Source: Tretioscincus oriximinensis | Taxonomy: Eukaryota > Chordata > Lepidosauria > Squamata > Gymnophthalmidae | DNA: 64,000 bases | Direction of reading: 5' to 3' | Assembly (NCBI GenBank): GCA_022410635.1 | Contig: JAJVDF010000655.1 | Span: 431,290 to 495,289, forward strand | Shown here: piece by piece, positions 12,224 through 23,000 of the stretch | Layout of the letters: each line of letters starts with the position of its first letter | Numbering within the stretch: position 1 is the first letter of the stretch | Position numbers and translations under genes: made by a program | Notes under the pieces: generated by a model | Told to the model about the DNA's origin: nothing | What the model saw: only the letters and a program-made list of their open reading frames with translations | The model's database searches: none

Positions 12224-12573
12224 CAAGGATGACTCAATGCAAGATTGTACTGCAGTTTAATCCTCAGGGTAGGAACAACCAAGACTGCTACACCTTTCAA
12301 GCAAGGGGTAAATTTAAGAAAAATCCTTTACCTAAGAAAACTGTTGCTCTACACTGGCTTTACCTTTCACCTGAACAATTTTTCCTCCTTCTGCAGCCAC
12401 TCAGAGACGGTAAGAGCTACTTATCCAGAGGACTATTATTTAAACTCTTGTCAGAATGGATGAAATATTTTGCAATTGTTTTTAATCCCTGCAGCCAAAC
12501 TATATACAGTACTGGCCTGCGTTTTGCAAGGATTTTTGTCAAGGAAAAAACAGTATCCTAAAATAGCATTATA

Positions 12574-12757
12574 GGCTGACCAGATGACCCCTTTTGGGGG
12601 TGGGTGGATTGAAAACCCGTTTTGGGGATGCCTCCTAGTTTTTCTGAGGAAACTCTTTTCAAAAAAAGATTTTTTTAAAAAAAATTAATTTTTTTCCCCT
12701 CAGAAAAAACCAAAAACGGGTTTTCAAACCCCCCCAAAAGGGGTCATCTGGTTAGCC
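12574..12757. mobile_element. TA-flanked foldback MITE, copy 2
   Basis: Inverted ends GGCTGACCAGATGACCCC and GGGGTCATCTGGTTAGCC, with TA at 12,572-12,573 and 12,758-12,759. Arms pair along most of the 184 bp around an A/T-rich centre. Same family as 10,350-10,526. Confidence 0.82.
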
Positions 12758-12854
12758 TAAATTTATTATACTATTCAATCTTTTTAAAAAACTATTATAA
12801 AAACTCCAGCTCCATTTTAAGCTTTCCTACCTACAAAGAAGAGGATAGTTTAGT

Positions 12855-12932
12855 GAATCTTGCATTGGACAGGGGGTTGGGTGCAATGACCCTGGAGGTT
12901 CTTTCAAACGCTATGACTCTATTCTATATGCT
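12855..12932 (+). mobile_element. CR1-type LINE 3' terminus
   Basis: Sequence resembling the common amniote CR1 end: GGACAGGGGGTTGG, then TGACCCTGGAGGTTCTTTCA and CTATGACTCTATTCTAT. Only the last ~80 bp are present. Confidence 0.65.
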
Positions 12933-13164
12933 CAGAAATACACAGCTCTAAGGGATCTTGGTGCATTTAGACAGGATGAGCCAGAGTTTGAAATCTGCTG
13001 CAAGAGGAATTTGATTAAAATGCTCTCCCATTATGGATACTTTGGAGAGGAAGAAAAGAAACAGAACTCAGTCTGAATTCTGTCTTCTTTTCACCCAACT
13101 AGGCTATAACTTGCTATCAGAATAAGATGAGACTATGGTTATCATATGGAAAAGTATTGTTGTT

Positions 13165-13326
13165 CCTTGCAGGGCAGTACTCCTGAAATATCATTTACAG
13201 GGAGTGTATATTTTGCTTTCTTCTGTTCAGACTGCCCAGGGGCATCTGGTAGGCTCTGTGTGAGACAGAATGCTGGACTAGATGGGCTCTGGCCCGATCT
13301 AGTATGGCTCTTCTTATGTTCTTAAT
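13165..13326 (+). mobile_element. CR1/L2-lineage LINE 3' tail
   Basis: Matches the end of the large LINE at 9,040-9,190: CTCCTGAAATATCATTTACA, GACTGCCCAGGGGCATCTGG, GACTAGATGGGCTCTGGCCC, ending TATGTTCTTA. Confidence 0.88.
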
Positions 13327-13329
13327 AAT

Positions 13330-15790
13330 CGATTGTAATTAATCAGACGACAGGCTGTCTCAAATGGGTTCCATTTATAGCCCATTTAAAACAAACCAAA
13401 GGAATTCTGGACATTCATTTTGGTTTGTTAGCAAATTGAAAGATATTGCAACCAAATGGTTTGGTTCAATCTCCTTCTACATTCTCCCTTCATAGGTGCA
13501 GCTTTGACCTTTATGGTCTTTCACTTTTTAAAGGGTCTAGCATGCCTGGTAAACATGCTGGCTAGCTAGTAAAAGTTAGTGTGGACAGAGGCCATTGTTT
13601 GGCACAGACTGCCAAGAAATTGAGACATCATGGACTTACTGTACTTGGTTGCAATGGAGAAGATGCCAGGTGTTAATGTGATGCATGACAAGACAAGAGA
13701 CCAGTGGTAGGCACACAAGGTGTTATGATGAGAGCGTAGGGTGCATTGTGAAAGAGTCTTCTTGGGCAAGGGAAAGTTCATTTTGAGGGAGATGGAATGT
13801 TTTTGGAAATTGGGGAAATTTGGAAGTGATTTAGGGACAGGAAACCATAGTTTGGGGTGGAACAGGGACAGGGTAGGGGACTCTTAGATTTTTGCCACAT
13901 TAAACGTAGCAATCAGTTTGCCAAATCAGTTTTCTTATTTGATTTAATGATTCATAAAAGTCTGAATCAGAATTTCCAGCAAGAGGAATCTTGTAATTTA
14001 ACAAACAAGGTTGATAGAACAAGCTTTTGTAAGGTGCAACCAGATGGATGCTTCCACAGCACTGCCAATGATAATCACGATGATTGTTTTGGTGTCCATA
14101 AGACAGTGGCAGCAGCGCTAAGAATCCACACCGATCTTAGTGGTCAGCAGCATCTGGAGCTGGACTTCTGAGAATTTTGCCAGCATGAAATCCCTAGATG
14201 TGCACCATTCATACATACGTGGTCACTGTGATCGTGCCCGTTAAGATGGTGCTGTGAAGCATATCCCAAGCAAGAGTATAGTCATTACTTTGCCCTGTGT
14301 TTTTAAAAGTGTGGTATGCTTTTTTTTCACAGTATCCTAGTGCTAAGATGGAGTGAGAGCCACCAAACCATGCGGCAATCACACCATCCTAGCACTAGGA
14401 AAGCATGGAAAAAATAGTTTGTGGATGGACTCCAAGTGTACTTCTGAAGATGTAGTGGAGTGATGCATCCATTTTACATCCAAGCACATCCCTAACAGAT
14501 GACAGAATAATCATTATATGAAAAATGACATTCATGCAGCCAGCTAACAGTTTTATGTTTTAGAAAATTGCCTTCTCTCATTTTTTTCTGAAAAAAAAAT
14601 CATTGTTTTCGATCTGATTTGCTATATTTTTATATAGTAAACAAAGCTGATTTAAAATGTAAAACAATTGGTTTTCAAAATCAAATACTTTTTTTGTTAT
14701 CCAAAACCAGTTTTTCTTTTGAAGTTGGTTGGGAAGTAGGTAGTAGGAAGAGAAGAAGTAGGTAATAGGAAGACTTTTTGCTGTTTTCATGAAATTACCT
14801 GGAGACATTGGTAAGATTAGACTGAAGTTGCTGACTTGTCATTGCTCAAGTCTTATTCTCTCTGTTGTAATTTTAGATCTTATAAAGCAATAATCAGCAT
14901 TATAGCTAAGGATAGTGCTAGAACATCAAACTCCCTGGACTCAAATCCCAGTTCTGTTATGAAAGCTCACAGGATCGTCCAAGGTCTCTGGATTAACTTG
15001 GGCATGTTGCAACTCTTAGCCTAACCTTCTCATTAACATTTGCACATCAACATAAGGAAGCAGATGGAACTCCAACAAGATGAAGACCTCATCCCTTGAC
15101 TCCCACTATGCTCTGACTTGCCTAGAGGGCTACAGTACTAACTAGAAGACCCAGCAATCAAAAAGGCCAAATACCAAAAAGAAGATAAATTAATAATCAT
15201 ACTTCTCTCTACTAATCAGTAATCCTTATTGTGCAAGATTATGTGAAGTCAAGGTTGCAGAACAGTAAAAGGGAGCAACACTTTATTCTTTGTAACATTA
15301 AATGCCATTTGTTAGTTTACTGTCCTATTGCTCTGAAACCTCACTAATATGAAAATTGGAAAACCCTGGCTTTTGCTTCCTGCCTGGGCTGCACTTTCCA
15401 TTTTGAAAGCCCCATGTAAACCACTTCTAGGCTTCCATATTTGTATTCTAATTATGGAGACCCTGTCCATAATTGCAGCTACCCCAGAAGGCTTCACAAT
15501 CTCACAATCCCAGAAACCTCAGAAGCTGATCTATGACTGTAATATTAGGGAAAGGCTTTAGCGGATTCCCAAATTTCGGGTTGTCATATGTGAACTCTAA
15601 GTTAGGGCCACTTGAGGGTTGGTGGCAATAGAATTTTCTTCTTGTCCAGTCCGGTTAGATCCAGAGAGATGACTTGGATNTTGGGGTTGATTAATGCAGA
15701 CTAGGTTTCTCCTCCTATTTAAATAGACTTATACTGATTGTCTGAGTCATCCGTTTGTAGGATTAGTAACTCATCTCAAAACCTGGCCTG
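13330..15790. other. Intergenic DNA, no gene recognised
   Basis: Short open frames only; none matches a family I know and none has splice or promoter context. There is a T/A-rich stretch near 14,580-14,720. Nothing else is supported. Confidence 0.55.
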
Positions 15791-16397
15791 GATATAGTTT
15801 TTGACCTTTAATGGGTGTGGAGAACAAATTCTCCCCACCAACCCCCAGGTGCAACAGGCACTAGAAGCCATTAAAGATCCAAAGCTCTGTCCCAGATTTT
15901 ATGAGAATCCTACCCCAACCTCCAGTTTTTCAATTGTAGCGATACAAAATATTGTTGTACACTACATGACTATTTGTGGGAACCAAACTACAGTGTTAAT
16001 CAAATTGTATACTCCCACATGTCATAGATTACCTGTAGTATACCAATAATTAAAGTCTTCCTGTGTTAGTGACAAACCACTGACTTTTTATAGGCCAATC
16101 ATCTGCTGGATTGCTGAACAGACTATTTCTTCTTCCAAAATGTGAACAGAGTTTAGCACGTGGAGTGGTCCAAATGCGACTGGCCTTCAGGAATCACTTT
16201 AAATAGGTAAGAATGAATCTATCCTGTTATTCACTGTGTTCACCAAGTTCATTGGGTATAAATAGAATTGCTGCCTTGTGTGGTTTCACTTGCCATTATC
16301 GCATCTGCTGTACTCTTAAGTCATTTGAGCTACCTTCCCCTCTGAGAAAATAAAACATTTGTTTTGTACACTGATGTAGTAAGAATAGGCTGTAGTA

Positions 16398-16540
16398 TGA
16401 AAACACCAATCTGCTCTGATTTGTCCCCTAAGACAAGAAACCAAAATGAAGGACATTTGTCATTTTCTTCCTTTTCCTTCTTTTGCTTCCTCAGTTCAAT
16501 TTAGACCATTGCACTAGGATTTGTAGTCTTAATTCAGCAT
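16398..16540 (+). repeat. Repeat unit shared with 20,982-21,150
   Basis: Aligns directly with the intron 1 segment near 21 kb: CTCTGATTTGTCCCCTAAG, GGACATTTGTCATTTTCTTC, GCACTAGGATTTGTAGTCTT. The 21-kb copy has in addition a 42-bp block related to exon 1. Family unknown. Confidence 0.75.
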
Positions 16541-16602
16541 TGGTACCAATGCTTCTTAACCAACATTGTTTAGTCACTGGAATCTTTGTATAGAACAACT
16601 GA

Positions 16603-16735
16603 GGCTGCATCCACACATCATTTATTTATTCCGCTATAGTTGGATATTCCATCAAGCATTGTGTGGACTGATTTTTTTTCCAGTATTTCCATGCTTTATT
16701 ATAAGGGAAGAAATAAGTGATGTGTGGATGCAACC
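16603..16735. mobile_element. 133-bp MITE with 30-bp inverted repeats
   Basis: Left arm 16,603-16,632 (GGCTGCATCCACACATCA...) and right arm 16,706-16,735 (...TGATGTGTGGATGCAACC) pair at 27 of 30 positions. TGA flanks both ends, a 3-bp duplication that would suit PIF/Harbinger-like elements, though the class is inferred. Confidence 0.65.
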
Positions 16736-16983
16736 TGATTCTGGGTTTGTTAGCATTGGAGATGTGGACAAGGAGAGGCAGAAAAGAATTTATTCAGCTG
16801 TTAGCAAGATTATTATTTGCAAGAGTACAACTGAACTCTGAAGATTTACATCCTTATATCTAGCAGTCCTTTGATCATCATATATACCAACACCAGCTTT
16901 GGGATCCAAATCTGCATGTATATAAATCTGAAATAAATATATACCTCTTAGGAATTCCAAAGAACCTTGCAACAATTCAGCAC

Positions 16984-17152
16984 AAGGCTGCCAGATGAAA
17001 TCTGTGATAGAGTTTTGCCCCTTTAATGGGTATGAAAAAGTGATTTTCTCCCCAGGTGCTGTTACAGGCATTAAAAGCTGCATCTGGTGAAATGCCCTAT
17101 TGCCATTAAAGGTGTAATTGCCAATCCCATACTTTATCTGGTAACCCTAGCA
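16984..17152. mobile_element. Foldback repeat ending in ATCTGGTAACCCTAGC
   Basis: Inverted ends GGCTGCCAGAT and ATCTGGTAACC, with an internal palindromic segment around CCCCTTTAATGGG. The same terminal motif GGTAACCCTAGC closes a fragment at 31,840-31,917, and a similar AACCCTA ends the element at 6,903. Confidence 0.5.
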
Positions 17153-17812
17153 TCAGACAGTGTAAGGAATCCTCATCCTGTTATCTATTAATATAACTCA
17201 AAAAAGCCCTGAGACTATATATCTTATATAAAAAATACTAAAATTTAATTATATTAAATTTACATAAACATGTCAAATAGGTCAAAAAATCTCCAATAGA
17301 TATAAAAACAGTCTTCCTCTGTGGCCAATACAATCTCTTACTGTTATACAAAAATAGCCTCCTAGTTTAATCTGTGTTGGAAGTGGATTTATATAAAAAA
17401 TCCTGTAATTTCAATTAAAATTTATCCAATAAAATATCTGATGCTCCAATTAGAGGACTACGGTGGTCAAAACACACCTGGCCTTCTGCTGCATGTACAA
17501 GATCTGAAGGCCTCCATTCATTCCCTTTGTACGTATGGGACTTTTTTGGACTTTCTTCTTGGACCCTTGGTTTTTCTGGACTTGGGTTATTAAGACAACT
17601 AAGTGTTAGTAGTTTTAAAAACTGATTTTTATATCTATGTGATATGTTTATATTGATATAACTAAATTTCAGTATTCTATTTTTTGTGATATAGATATAT
17701 AAACTCAGGGTTTCTTTAGTCTGCTTATTTGAGGGAATTGTGGTTGTTATTCTGGTATGTTTGTATTCATGGTATTTTTGTTGGGATTTTGGGATTTCCA
17801 CCCATTAGTATA

Positions 17813-17925
17813 AAGAAGAAGAAGAAGAAGAAGAACTTGGTTCTTATACCCCGCTTTTCCCACCTTTCAAAGCGACTCAAAGCGGCTTACAAGGATATAT
17901 TTTTACCCGAAGGTAAAAATAGTTT
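17813..17925 (-). mobile_element. tRNA-derived SINE, 3' part
   Basis: Starts with (GAA)n, the reverse of the SINE (TTC)n tail, followed by TTGGTTCTTATACCCCGCTT and AAAGCGGCTTACAAGG, as in the fuller copy at 18,381-18,685. The tRNA-like head is missing. Confidence 0.8.
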
Positions 17926-18199
17926 GTAATAAAAATAATCTTTCCATAACTTGCAGTTGCCTAGGGATATGGCACTGCTGTTGTGTATTTTCCTTCTCTA
18001 TTTGAGGCCATTTAGGTTCTGCTGTGGCTCTGTGGAAGGGAGGAGAAAAGGTCTGCAGTATCCATGAATAGCATTAGTGGGCTCTGTTGAGGCTACACAC
18101 TGAAAGTGGAAGGCACTCGTGTATATTATGTGTTCATCATCCTGTATGAGCAGCTTCAAACATGTAAGCAAAGGCAAGACTAAATACAGACACCTGTAC

Positions 18200-18290
18200 T
18201 TATTTTTATTTATTTATTTATTTAAAAGATTTTTACCCCGCCCTTCCCCCCGAAGGTGTCCAGGGCGGCTTACAAAAATTAAAAAATTCG
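18200..18290 (-). mobile_element. L2/MIR-like retroelement 3' end
   Basis: (TTTA)n followed by TTTTTACCCCGCCCTTCCCC and TCCAGGGCGGCTTACAA, the reversed 3' terminus of an L2-type family common in squamates. Related ends are at 20,900-20,975, 42,700-42,900, 46,430-46,782 and 53,360-53,515. Confidence 0.65.
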
Positions 18291-18380
18291 GGTCGCCATG
18301 ACCTTCACAAGATTAAAATCATATTTATTCATTCATACTTGCTTTGCTCCTAACTAGTCAGTATTGTGGACTGAACCCAA

Positions 18381-18685
18381 AAGAAGAAGAAGAATTTGGT
18401 TCTTATACCCTGCTTTTCTCACCTTTTCAAAAGGACTCAAGGCGGCTTACAAGGGTATTTTGCCCGAAAGCTCACATTCTATCTTCCCCACCAGGCTATG
18501 GTGGTTCCCATGTATCTACTTGCAGTCAATTGCAATTTCTTGCAATTCATGCTTTCGAATAGCTGGGTTGGTTAGAGCTACAGGCTAGTGGAAGGTGCTC
18601 ACCCTCCCCACTTCCAACACAGGGCTTCGAAACCCCGTCTCCCAGGCGAGAGACGAATTCCTAAGCAACTGAGCTATCCGTGCCA
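18381..18685 (-). mobile_element. tRNA-derived SINE, near full length
   Basis: Minus-strand order: tRNA-like head (GGCACGGATAGCTCAGTTGC as A-box region, GGGGTTTCGAAGCCC as B-box region), GGTGAGCACCTTCCACTAGC, a body with TTGCAATTGACTGCAAGTAG, the GGGTATAAGAACCAAA end, and a (TTC)n tail. The tRNA part carries Pol III boxes but is not a tRNA gene. Other copies: 17,813, 51,830 and 61,913. Confidence 0.85.
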
Positions 18686-19039
18686 GTGTGTGAACCTCAT
18701 TTTTCATGAAATCCTCAAGTGCACATTTTTGGCAGAAATAAACTTAATCCAAATCTCAGCCTGGAGCTTCAGATTTTACAAGATTTTTGGTTTTTATTTG
18801 TATGCAAAGCACACATAAAAAATGTTGACATCACTTCCGGGGCAGGACTGAAAGTGATGTCATGTCAGGGTGCCATTCCCAGAAGCAGCAGTCAGAGTGA
18901 CACCACTTGTGATGTCACTTCCTGCCCTGGGGTGCCCTTTCCGGAAGTAACATTACGAGAATTCTTGGACATTGGTGGATGAGAACTTGTACCTTGTTCA
19001 AGAGTGGATAATATGATAAAATGTATGAGATTCTCACAC

Positions 19040-19115
19040 ACCACTCACCACTGTGTGAGACAGAACGCTGGGCTAGATGGGCTTTGGCCTGATTCTTCTT
19101 TTTTTATATCTTTTG
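19040..19115 (+). mobile_element. CR1/L2-lineage LINE 3' tail fragment
   Basis: CTGTGTGAGACAGAACGCTG, GGCTAGATGGGCTTTGGCCT and a T-rich end match the family tail. It lies about 100-180 bp upstream of the CpG island. Confidence 0.75.
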
Positions 19116-19444
19116 TTCCTATTGCACACGTCCTAACTTACTAGATTTTTTCAGGCAATTACCTTTTAAACTGAAAAATGAGTTTTCTCTCCCTCAAAGT
19201 CTCCCCCATCTCCCTGTTTAGGCAGAAAGCAGGCTGCGGCCTAGTTAGTCCGTCAGTGTATTAAGGCTGAATTGAGAGAAAGCCACGCCCATCCGTTTCT
19301 ACTCGAGCCTGGCTTCACAAACCCTCAGAGGCCCGGCTGGGCGCGTTCCTCGCACTAACGGCAAAGAAAGTGGGCGGGGTCAAATCCCGCCCAACGCGCG
19401 CGCGCTACGTTGCGTTGTTTGGCTCCTGCCGCTTTCCGTCCCAG

Positions 19445-19507
19445 ATGATGATGATGCCTTGGCTGCCCCGCCCTTTTGCCTCCATCTCCAGCCGCCGCCG
19501 TCGCTAG
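19445..19507 (+). promoter_or_regulatory. Upstream ORF 1 (20 codons) in the presumed 5' UTR
   Basis: Four consecutive ATG codons at 19445-19456 open a frame that reads 20 codons (MMMMPWLPRPFASISSRRRR) and stops at TAG 19505-19507, 184 bases before the SECISBP2L start codon. It is in a different frame from the main ORF. It counts as a uORF only if transcription starts upstream of 19445, which I infer but cannot show. Confidence 0.4.
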
Positions 19508-19600
19508 TGGCGTAACTGGGGCTTGTTCGGGAGCCGCGTCAGCCGCCGAGGCGAGCGGGAGAGCGGAAGGGCTGCTGCCAGGGAAGGAAGTCGGGGAGCC

Positions 19601-19642
19601 ATGGGGGCCACGGTCAGCTGCCCTGCCCCGTGCCAGGACTAG
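19601..19642 (+). promoter_or_regulatory. Upstream ORF 2 (13 codons) with good Kozak context
   Basis: ATG at 19601 has G at -3 and G at +4 (GAGCCATGGGG), as good as the main start at 19692 (GAGCCATGGAC). It reads 13 codons and stops at TAG 19640-19642, leaving 49 bases for reinitiation at the main ATG. It is out of frame with the main ORF, so leaky scanning or reinitiation would be needed. Confidence 0.45.
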
Positions 19643-19691
19643 AGTCGCTTGCGCCGCCGGCCTGTCAGCCTGGCCTCGGGACGGACGAGCC

Positions 19692-19718
19692 ATGGACAAA
19701 GCCGTCGGCGGTGGCCAG
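19692..19718 (+). CDS. SECISBP2L: SECISBP2L exon 1, coding part
   Basis: Encodes residues 1-9, MDKAVGGGQ, ending at CAG followed by the donor GTAGCG; phase 0. The human protein starts MDRAPTEQ before the same NxKLSAEVEP sequence, so start and junction both agree. The start has good Kozak context. The same reading frame is open upstream to at least 19476, but without an ATG, which supports initiation here. Confidence 0.88.
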
Positions 19719-19745
19719 GTAGCGGGGAAGGAGGAGCCGAGGCCG

Positions 19746-19781
<36 letters not shown>

Positions 19782-19789
19782 CGCCGGCC

Positions 19790-19851
<62 letters not shown>

Positions 19852-19902
19852 GGGGGGGGGTGGGGGGGGGCGGGGGGGGGGGGGGGGGGGGGGGGGAGGG
19901 GG

Positions 19903-19967
<65 letters not shown>

Positions 19968-19993
19968 CGGGGGGGGGGGGGGGGGCGGCGGGT

Positions 19994-20031
<38 letters not shown>

Positions 20032-23000
20032 CGGGCTGGGACCCGTCGTGCCTACGGGGTCGGGGAGTGAGGGGTCTGGGGCCCCGACTGAATACTGCGG
20101 GGGCCTCAGCCCTAATTCAGCTTTACGGGAAGCCGCCGGGCGCTCCCAGCAGGCCCTATGCAGGCACCCGTGACGCCGCCGAGGCCCTGGGTTTCCCTTC
20201 AGGCGGCCACTTTGCGAGGAGGAAAGTCGGACGCTTCAGCTCTCTCAGCCGCCTCGGAGGTCCTGGAAGCGCTCCAGTCAAGGGTCCGGAGCACCGCCCT
20301 TGTGAACTCAGACGGCAACGTCTGGGCCCCTTCAGCCTCCAAAGACGGCGTTTGAGAGGGGATCTGATTGAAGTGTATAAAATCATGCACGGGGTGGGAG
20401 GGTGAATAGAGGAAAAATATTTTCTCCATCACACAACACCAGGACTAGGGTGCATTCCTGGAAACTGATGTGCAGAAGAGTGAAGACAGACAAGGGAAAG
20501 CATTTTTTTCGGCCTGTGGAATTTACTTCCAGAAGAGATGGTGGTAGTTAGCAGCCTGGATAGCTTTAAGACAGGACTAGACAAGTTCATGGACAAAAGA
20601 GGTATAAAAAGCTCCTAGGTTGGGTATTTCGTTACTGCCTCTCAATGGAGCAACAGGCAGGATTCCTGAAATACCACTTACAAGACGTGAATATTTTGCC
20701 TTCTGCTTCAGACTGCCCAGGTGTGGTTGGTGGGCCACTGGATGAGATGGAATGCTGGACAAGATGGGCCCTGGCCCCATTCAGCAGGGCTCCTCTTACA
20801 TTCTCATGTTCTTTCTTCGTATACTTTCTCTGGTTTTACATCACACTTCACTTGCATCTGGACTTTTAAATGACGGTCCTGCCTAGTGGTGGTCATCTAT
20901 ATTATTCATTTATTTATTTATTTATTCATTCATTCCTCGACTTATACCCAAAGGTCTCAGGACAGCCAAAGCATTTAGTAAGTAAACACCACATTTCTCT
21001 GATATGTCCCTTAGGTGGCCAGGTAGGGGGGAAGGAGGAGCCAAGGCTGCCGGGGAAGCTAAAGGACATTTGTCACTTTCTTCCTTTACGTTTTGCTTTT
21101 TTCAGTTTCAACTTGGAGCACTGCACTAGGATTTGTAGTCTGAATTTCCTAAAAGCCTTTTCTTTAAAGTCAACTTGGTTGTTTCCCAGTCCTGAAAAAT
21201 GAGCTTGATATGTTTGGGTTTGTTTGTCCCCCACCCCAACCCAAAAGCTTCATTCGTCAAGAGTGCAGAAGGTTTAAAGGTGTGACCGCTATGGCCTAGG
21301 TGTGTTTTATTTGCTTGGGGGGCAGGCAGGTAAGCTCTGCAGAAACTGCTAGGCAATATAAAGGCGGCCTTAAGTAAGCTGAGAAGATGCTCCTTGTGTT
21401 TGTAGGTTGTGCTAGAGAGGGGAAAAGCCTGTCTCCTTCTCTGACACCAAGGGGCTACAACACCAAGATGTGATCCCATAAAGTTGGGATTCAGAAGGGG
21501 GTCAGGTGAAGGGGGGGTTAAATTTGGTTGTCAGAGCAGGCATTTAAGAGGATTTTTTTGCGGCTCTCAGGGAAGGAGTTGGTTACATAATGTTTTCAGT
21601 CTCAATGAGTAGCATGTTGATCCTATAGCCCCTTGCCTCATGAAACTTACCATCTGGATCATGACTATGGGACTGGAAGGGTCACTGAAGCAAGTTACTG
21701 GGTATTGTTTCAGTTTCAACTTTGCTTTCCTTTGGATGGCAGAGGTAATGGATGTTACAAATTGTATACTGCTCTGGTTTTCAAAATTGCTGGGTTGGTT
21801 ATGTGGACAAATTGTCAACATCCTGACCATGGCCAGAAAAGAATGACATCAGCTATTGCAAGAAATTTTGACAACAGTCTTGAAATCAAGGGGAGGGTCT
21901 ATTTATTAGGTTTATATCTTTCTATAGTTTTTCAGAGTCGTTTTGAATCAGCAGTGGGTTTAATGAGTGGATTAGATTTCTTTATTCCTTTCTGAAAGTG
22001 AATTTAATTTTCTTATAATGACAGCAAGAACATAAGAGGAGCACTGCTGAATCGGGCCAGAGCCCGTCTAGTCCAGCCTTCTGTCTCACACAGGCCTACC
22101 AATTACACCTGGGCAGTCTGGAACAGAAGAAGGCAAAATCTTCAACTAGTCTCGACACTCTGCAAATGGCATTTCAGGAATACTGCCTGTTGCTGATTTT
22201 GTCCCAATTTTATACCTGTTTCAGTTGTCGTGTTCCAAATGCATACCCATTATAAGCATCAACATGCATTTAGAATTTAATTGGAACAGCTAGTCTTAGT
22301 ATTAGAATGGAAAAACAGTTGGTACAAAAGGGTTAAACATTTCTTCACTCCATTCTGGAAATATGCTGCCTGCATCTAATGTAATCCCCTTCTTCCACTT
22401 AAGGGACCATTCTGTATGTACAACTGTAGATACTTGTAATGTGAGTCATCCCTTAAACACAAGACAAAAACTAATGAGATCTATTCTGATAACTTACTGA
22501 TCTTACTGAACTTGTGGATCAGAAATCGTTGGCATTTATTGTCTTTGTAATTTTTTGATAAATTATTAACATAACTCACTATTTTGTGCCAAGACCCTAA
22601 ACAGGAATCTGTGTTTAATCAGGGGCAGCCTTACATTTTGAAGTGTGTCACAGTCATGAAATCAGTCTAATTGTCACAAAATGAAAACAATTGTGGCAAT
22701 TATTATAGTCAAATAAAGCATTATTTCCGGTTCTGACCACCCCAACTTAATAAGGACATTGACCAACTGGAACAAGTTCAAAGCAGAGTTACCAAGATGA
22801 ATGGTCAGCATATTTTAAGAGGAACAATTAGAGGATCAAGAAACATTTAGCCTACAAAAGATGTACCCAATGAGATTAAATTGCAAGGGAGTATATTAAG
22901 TATTAAAAAAACCTTTCTAACAGTGAAGGTGATTTGAATGGGTTGCGCATGAGATGGTGGGTTCTTTTTAAGTGTAAGTCTACAAACGAAGAATGGGCAG

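Larger units (their letters stand above)
19215..20400 (+). promoter_or_regulatory. SECISBP2L: CpG-island promoter, 5' UTR and start of intron 1 of SECISBP2L
   Basis: Base composition changes sharply from AT-rich intergenic DNA to CpG-rich DNA, with runs such as CAACGCGCGCGCGCTACG near 19400. Sp1-type GC boxes are visible at 19372-19379 (GGGCGGGG) and 19466-19473 (CCCCGCCC), and CCACGCCC near 19283. I see no TATA box at a useful distance. The island covers exon 1, as expected for a housekeeping-type gene. The transcription start cannot be fixed from sequence; between about 19300 and 19600 is likely. The right part is interrupted by the G tract at 19748-20031 and ends where a LINE 3' end begins near 20298. 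Confidence 0.8.

Noticed and set aside
18381..18685. tRNA gene, from A- and B-box-like sequence (also at 51,870 and 61,920)
   Set aside because: The tRNA-like head is followed by a shared body and (TTC)n tail in every copy, so these are SINEs; the head does not fold as a complete tRNA.
1..19200. Exons of the neighbouring gene expected upstream of SECISBP2L (COPS2 in mammals)
   Set aside because: No COPS2-like coding sequence was seen in either strand; the region is transposon and unassigned DNA.
19476..20405. 309-codon open frame with long polyglycine, overlapping the exon 1 start
   Set aside because: It begins at TTG, reads through the exon 1 donor into the poly-G tract and ends in LINE sequence. 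Only the 27 coding bases from 19,692 agree with the SECISBP2L orthologue.
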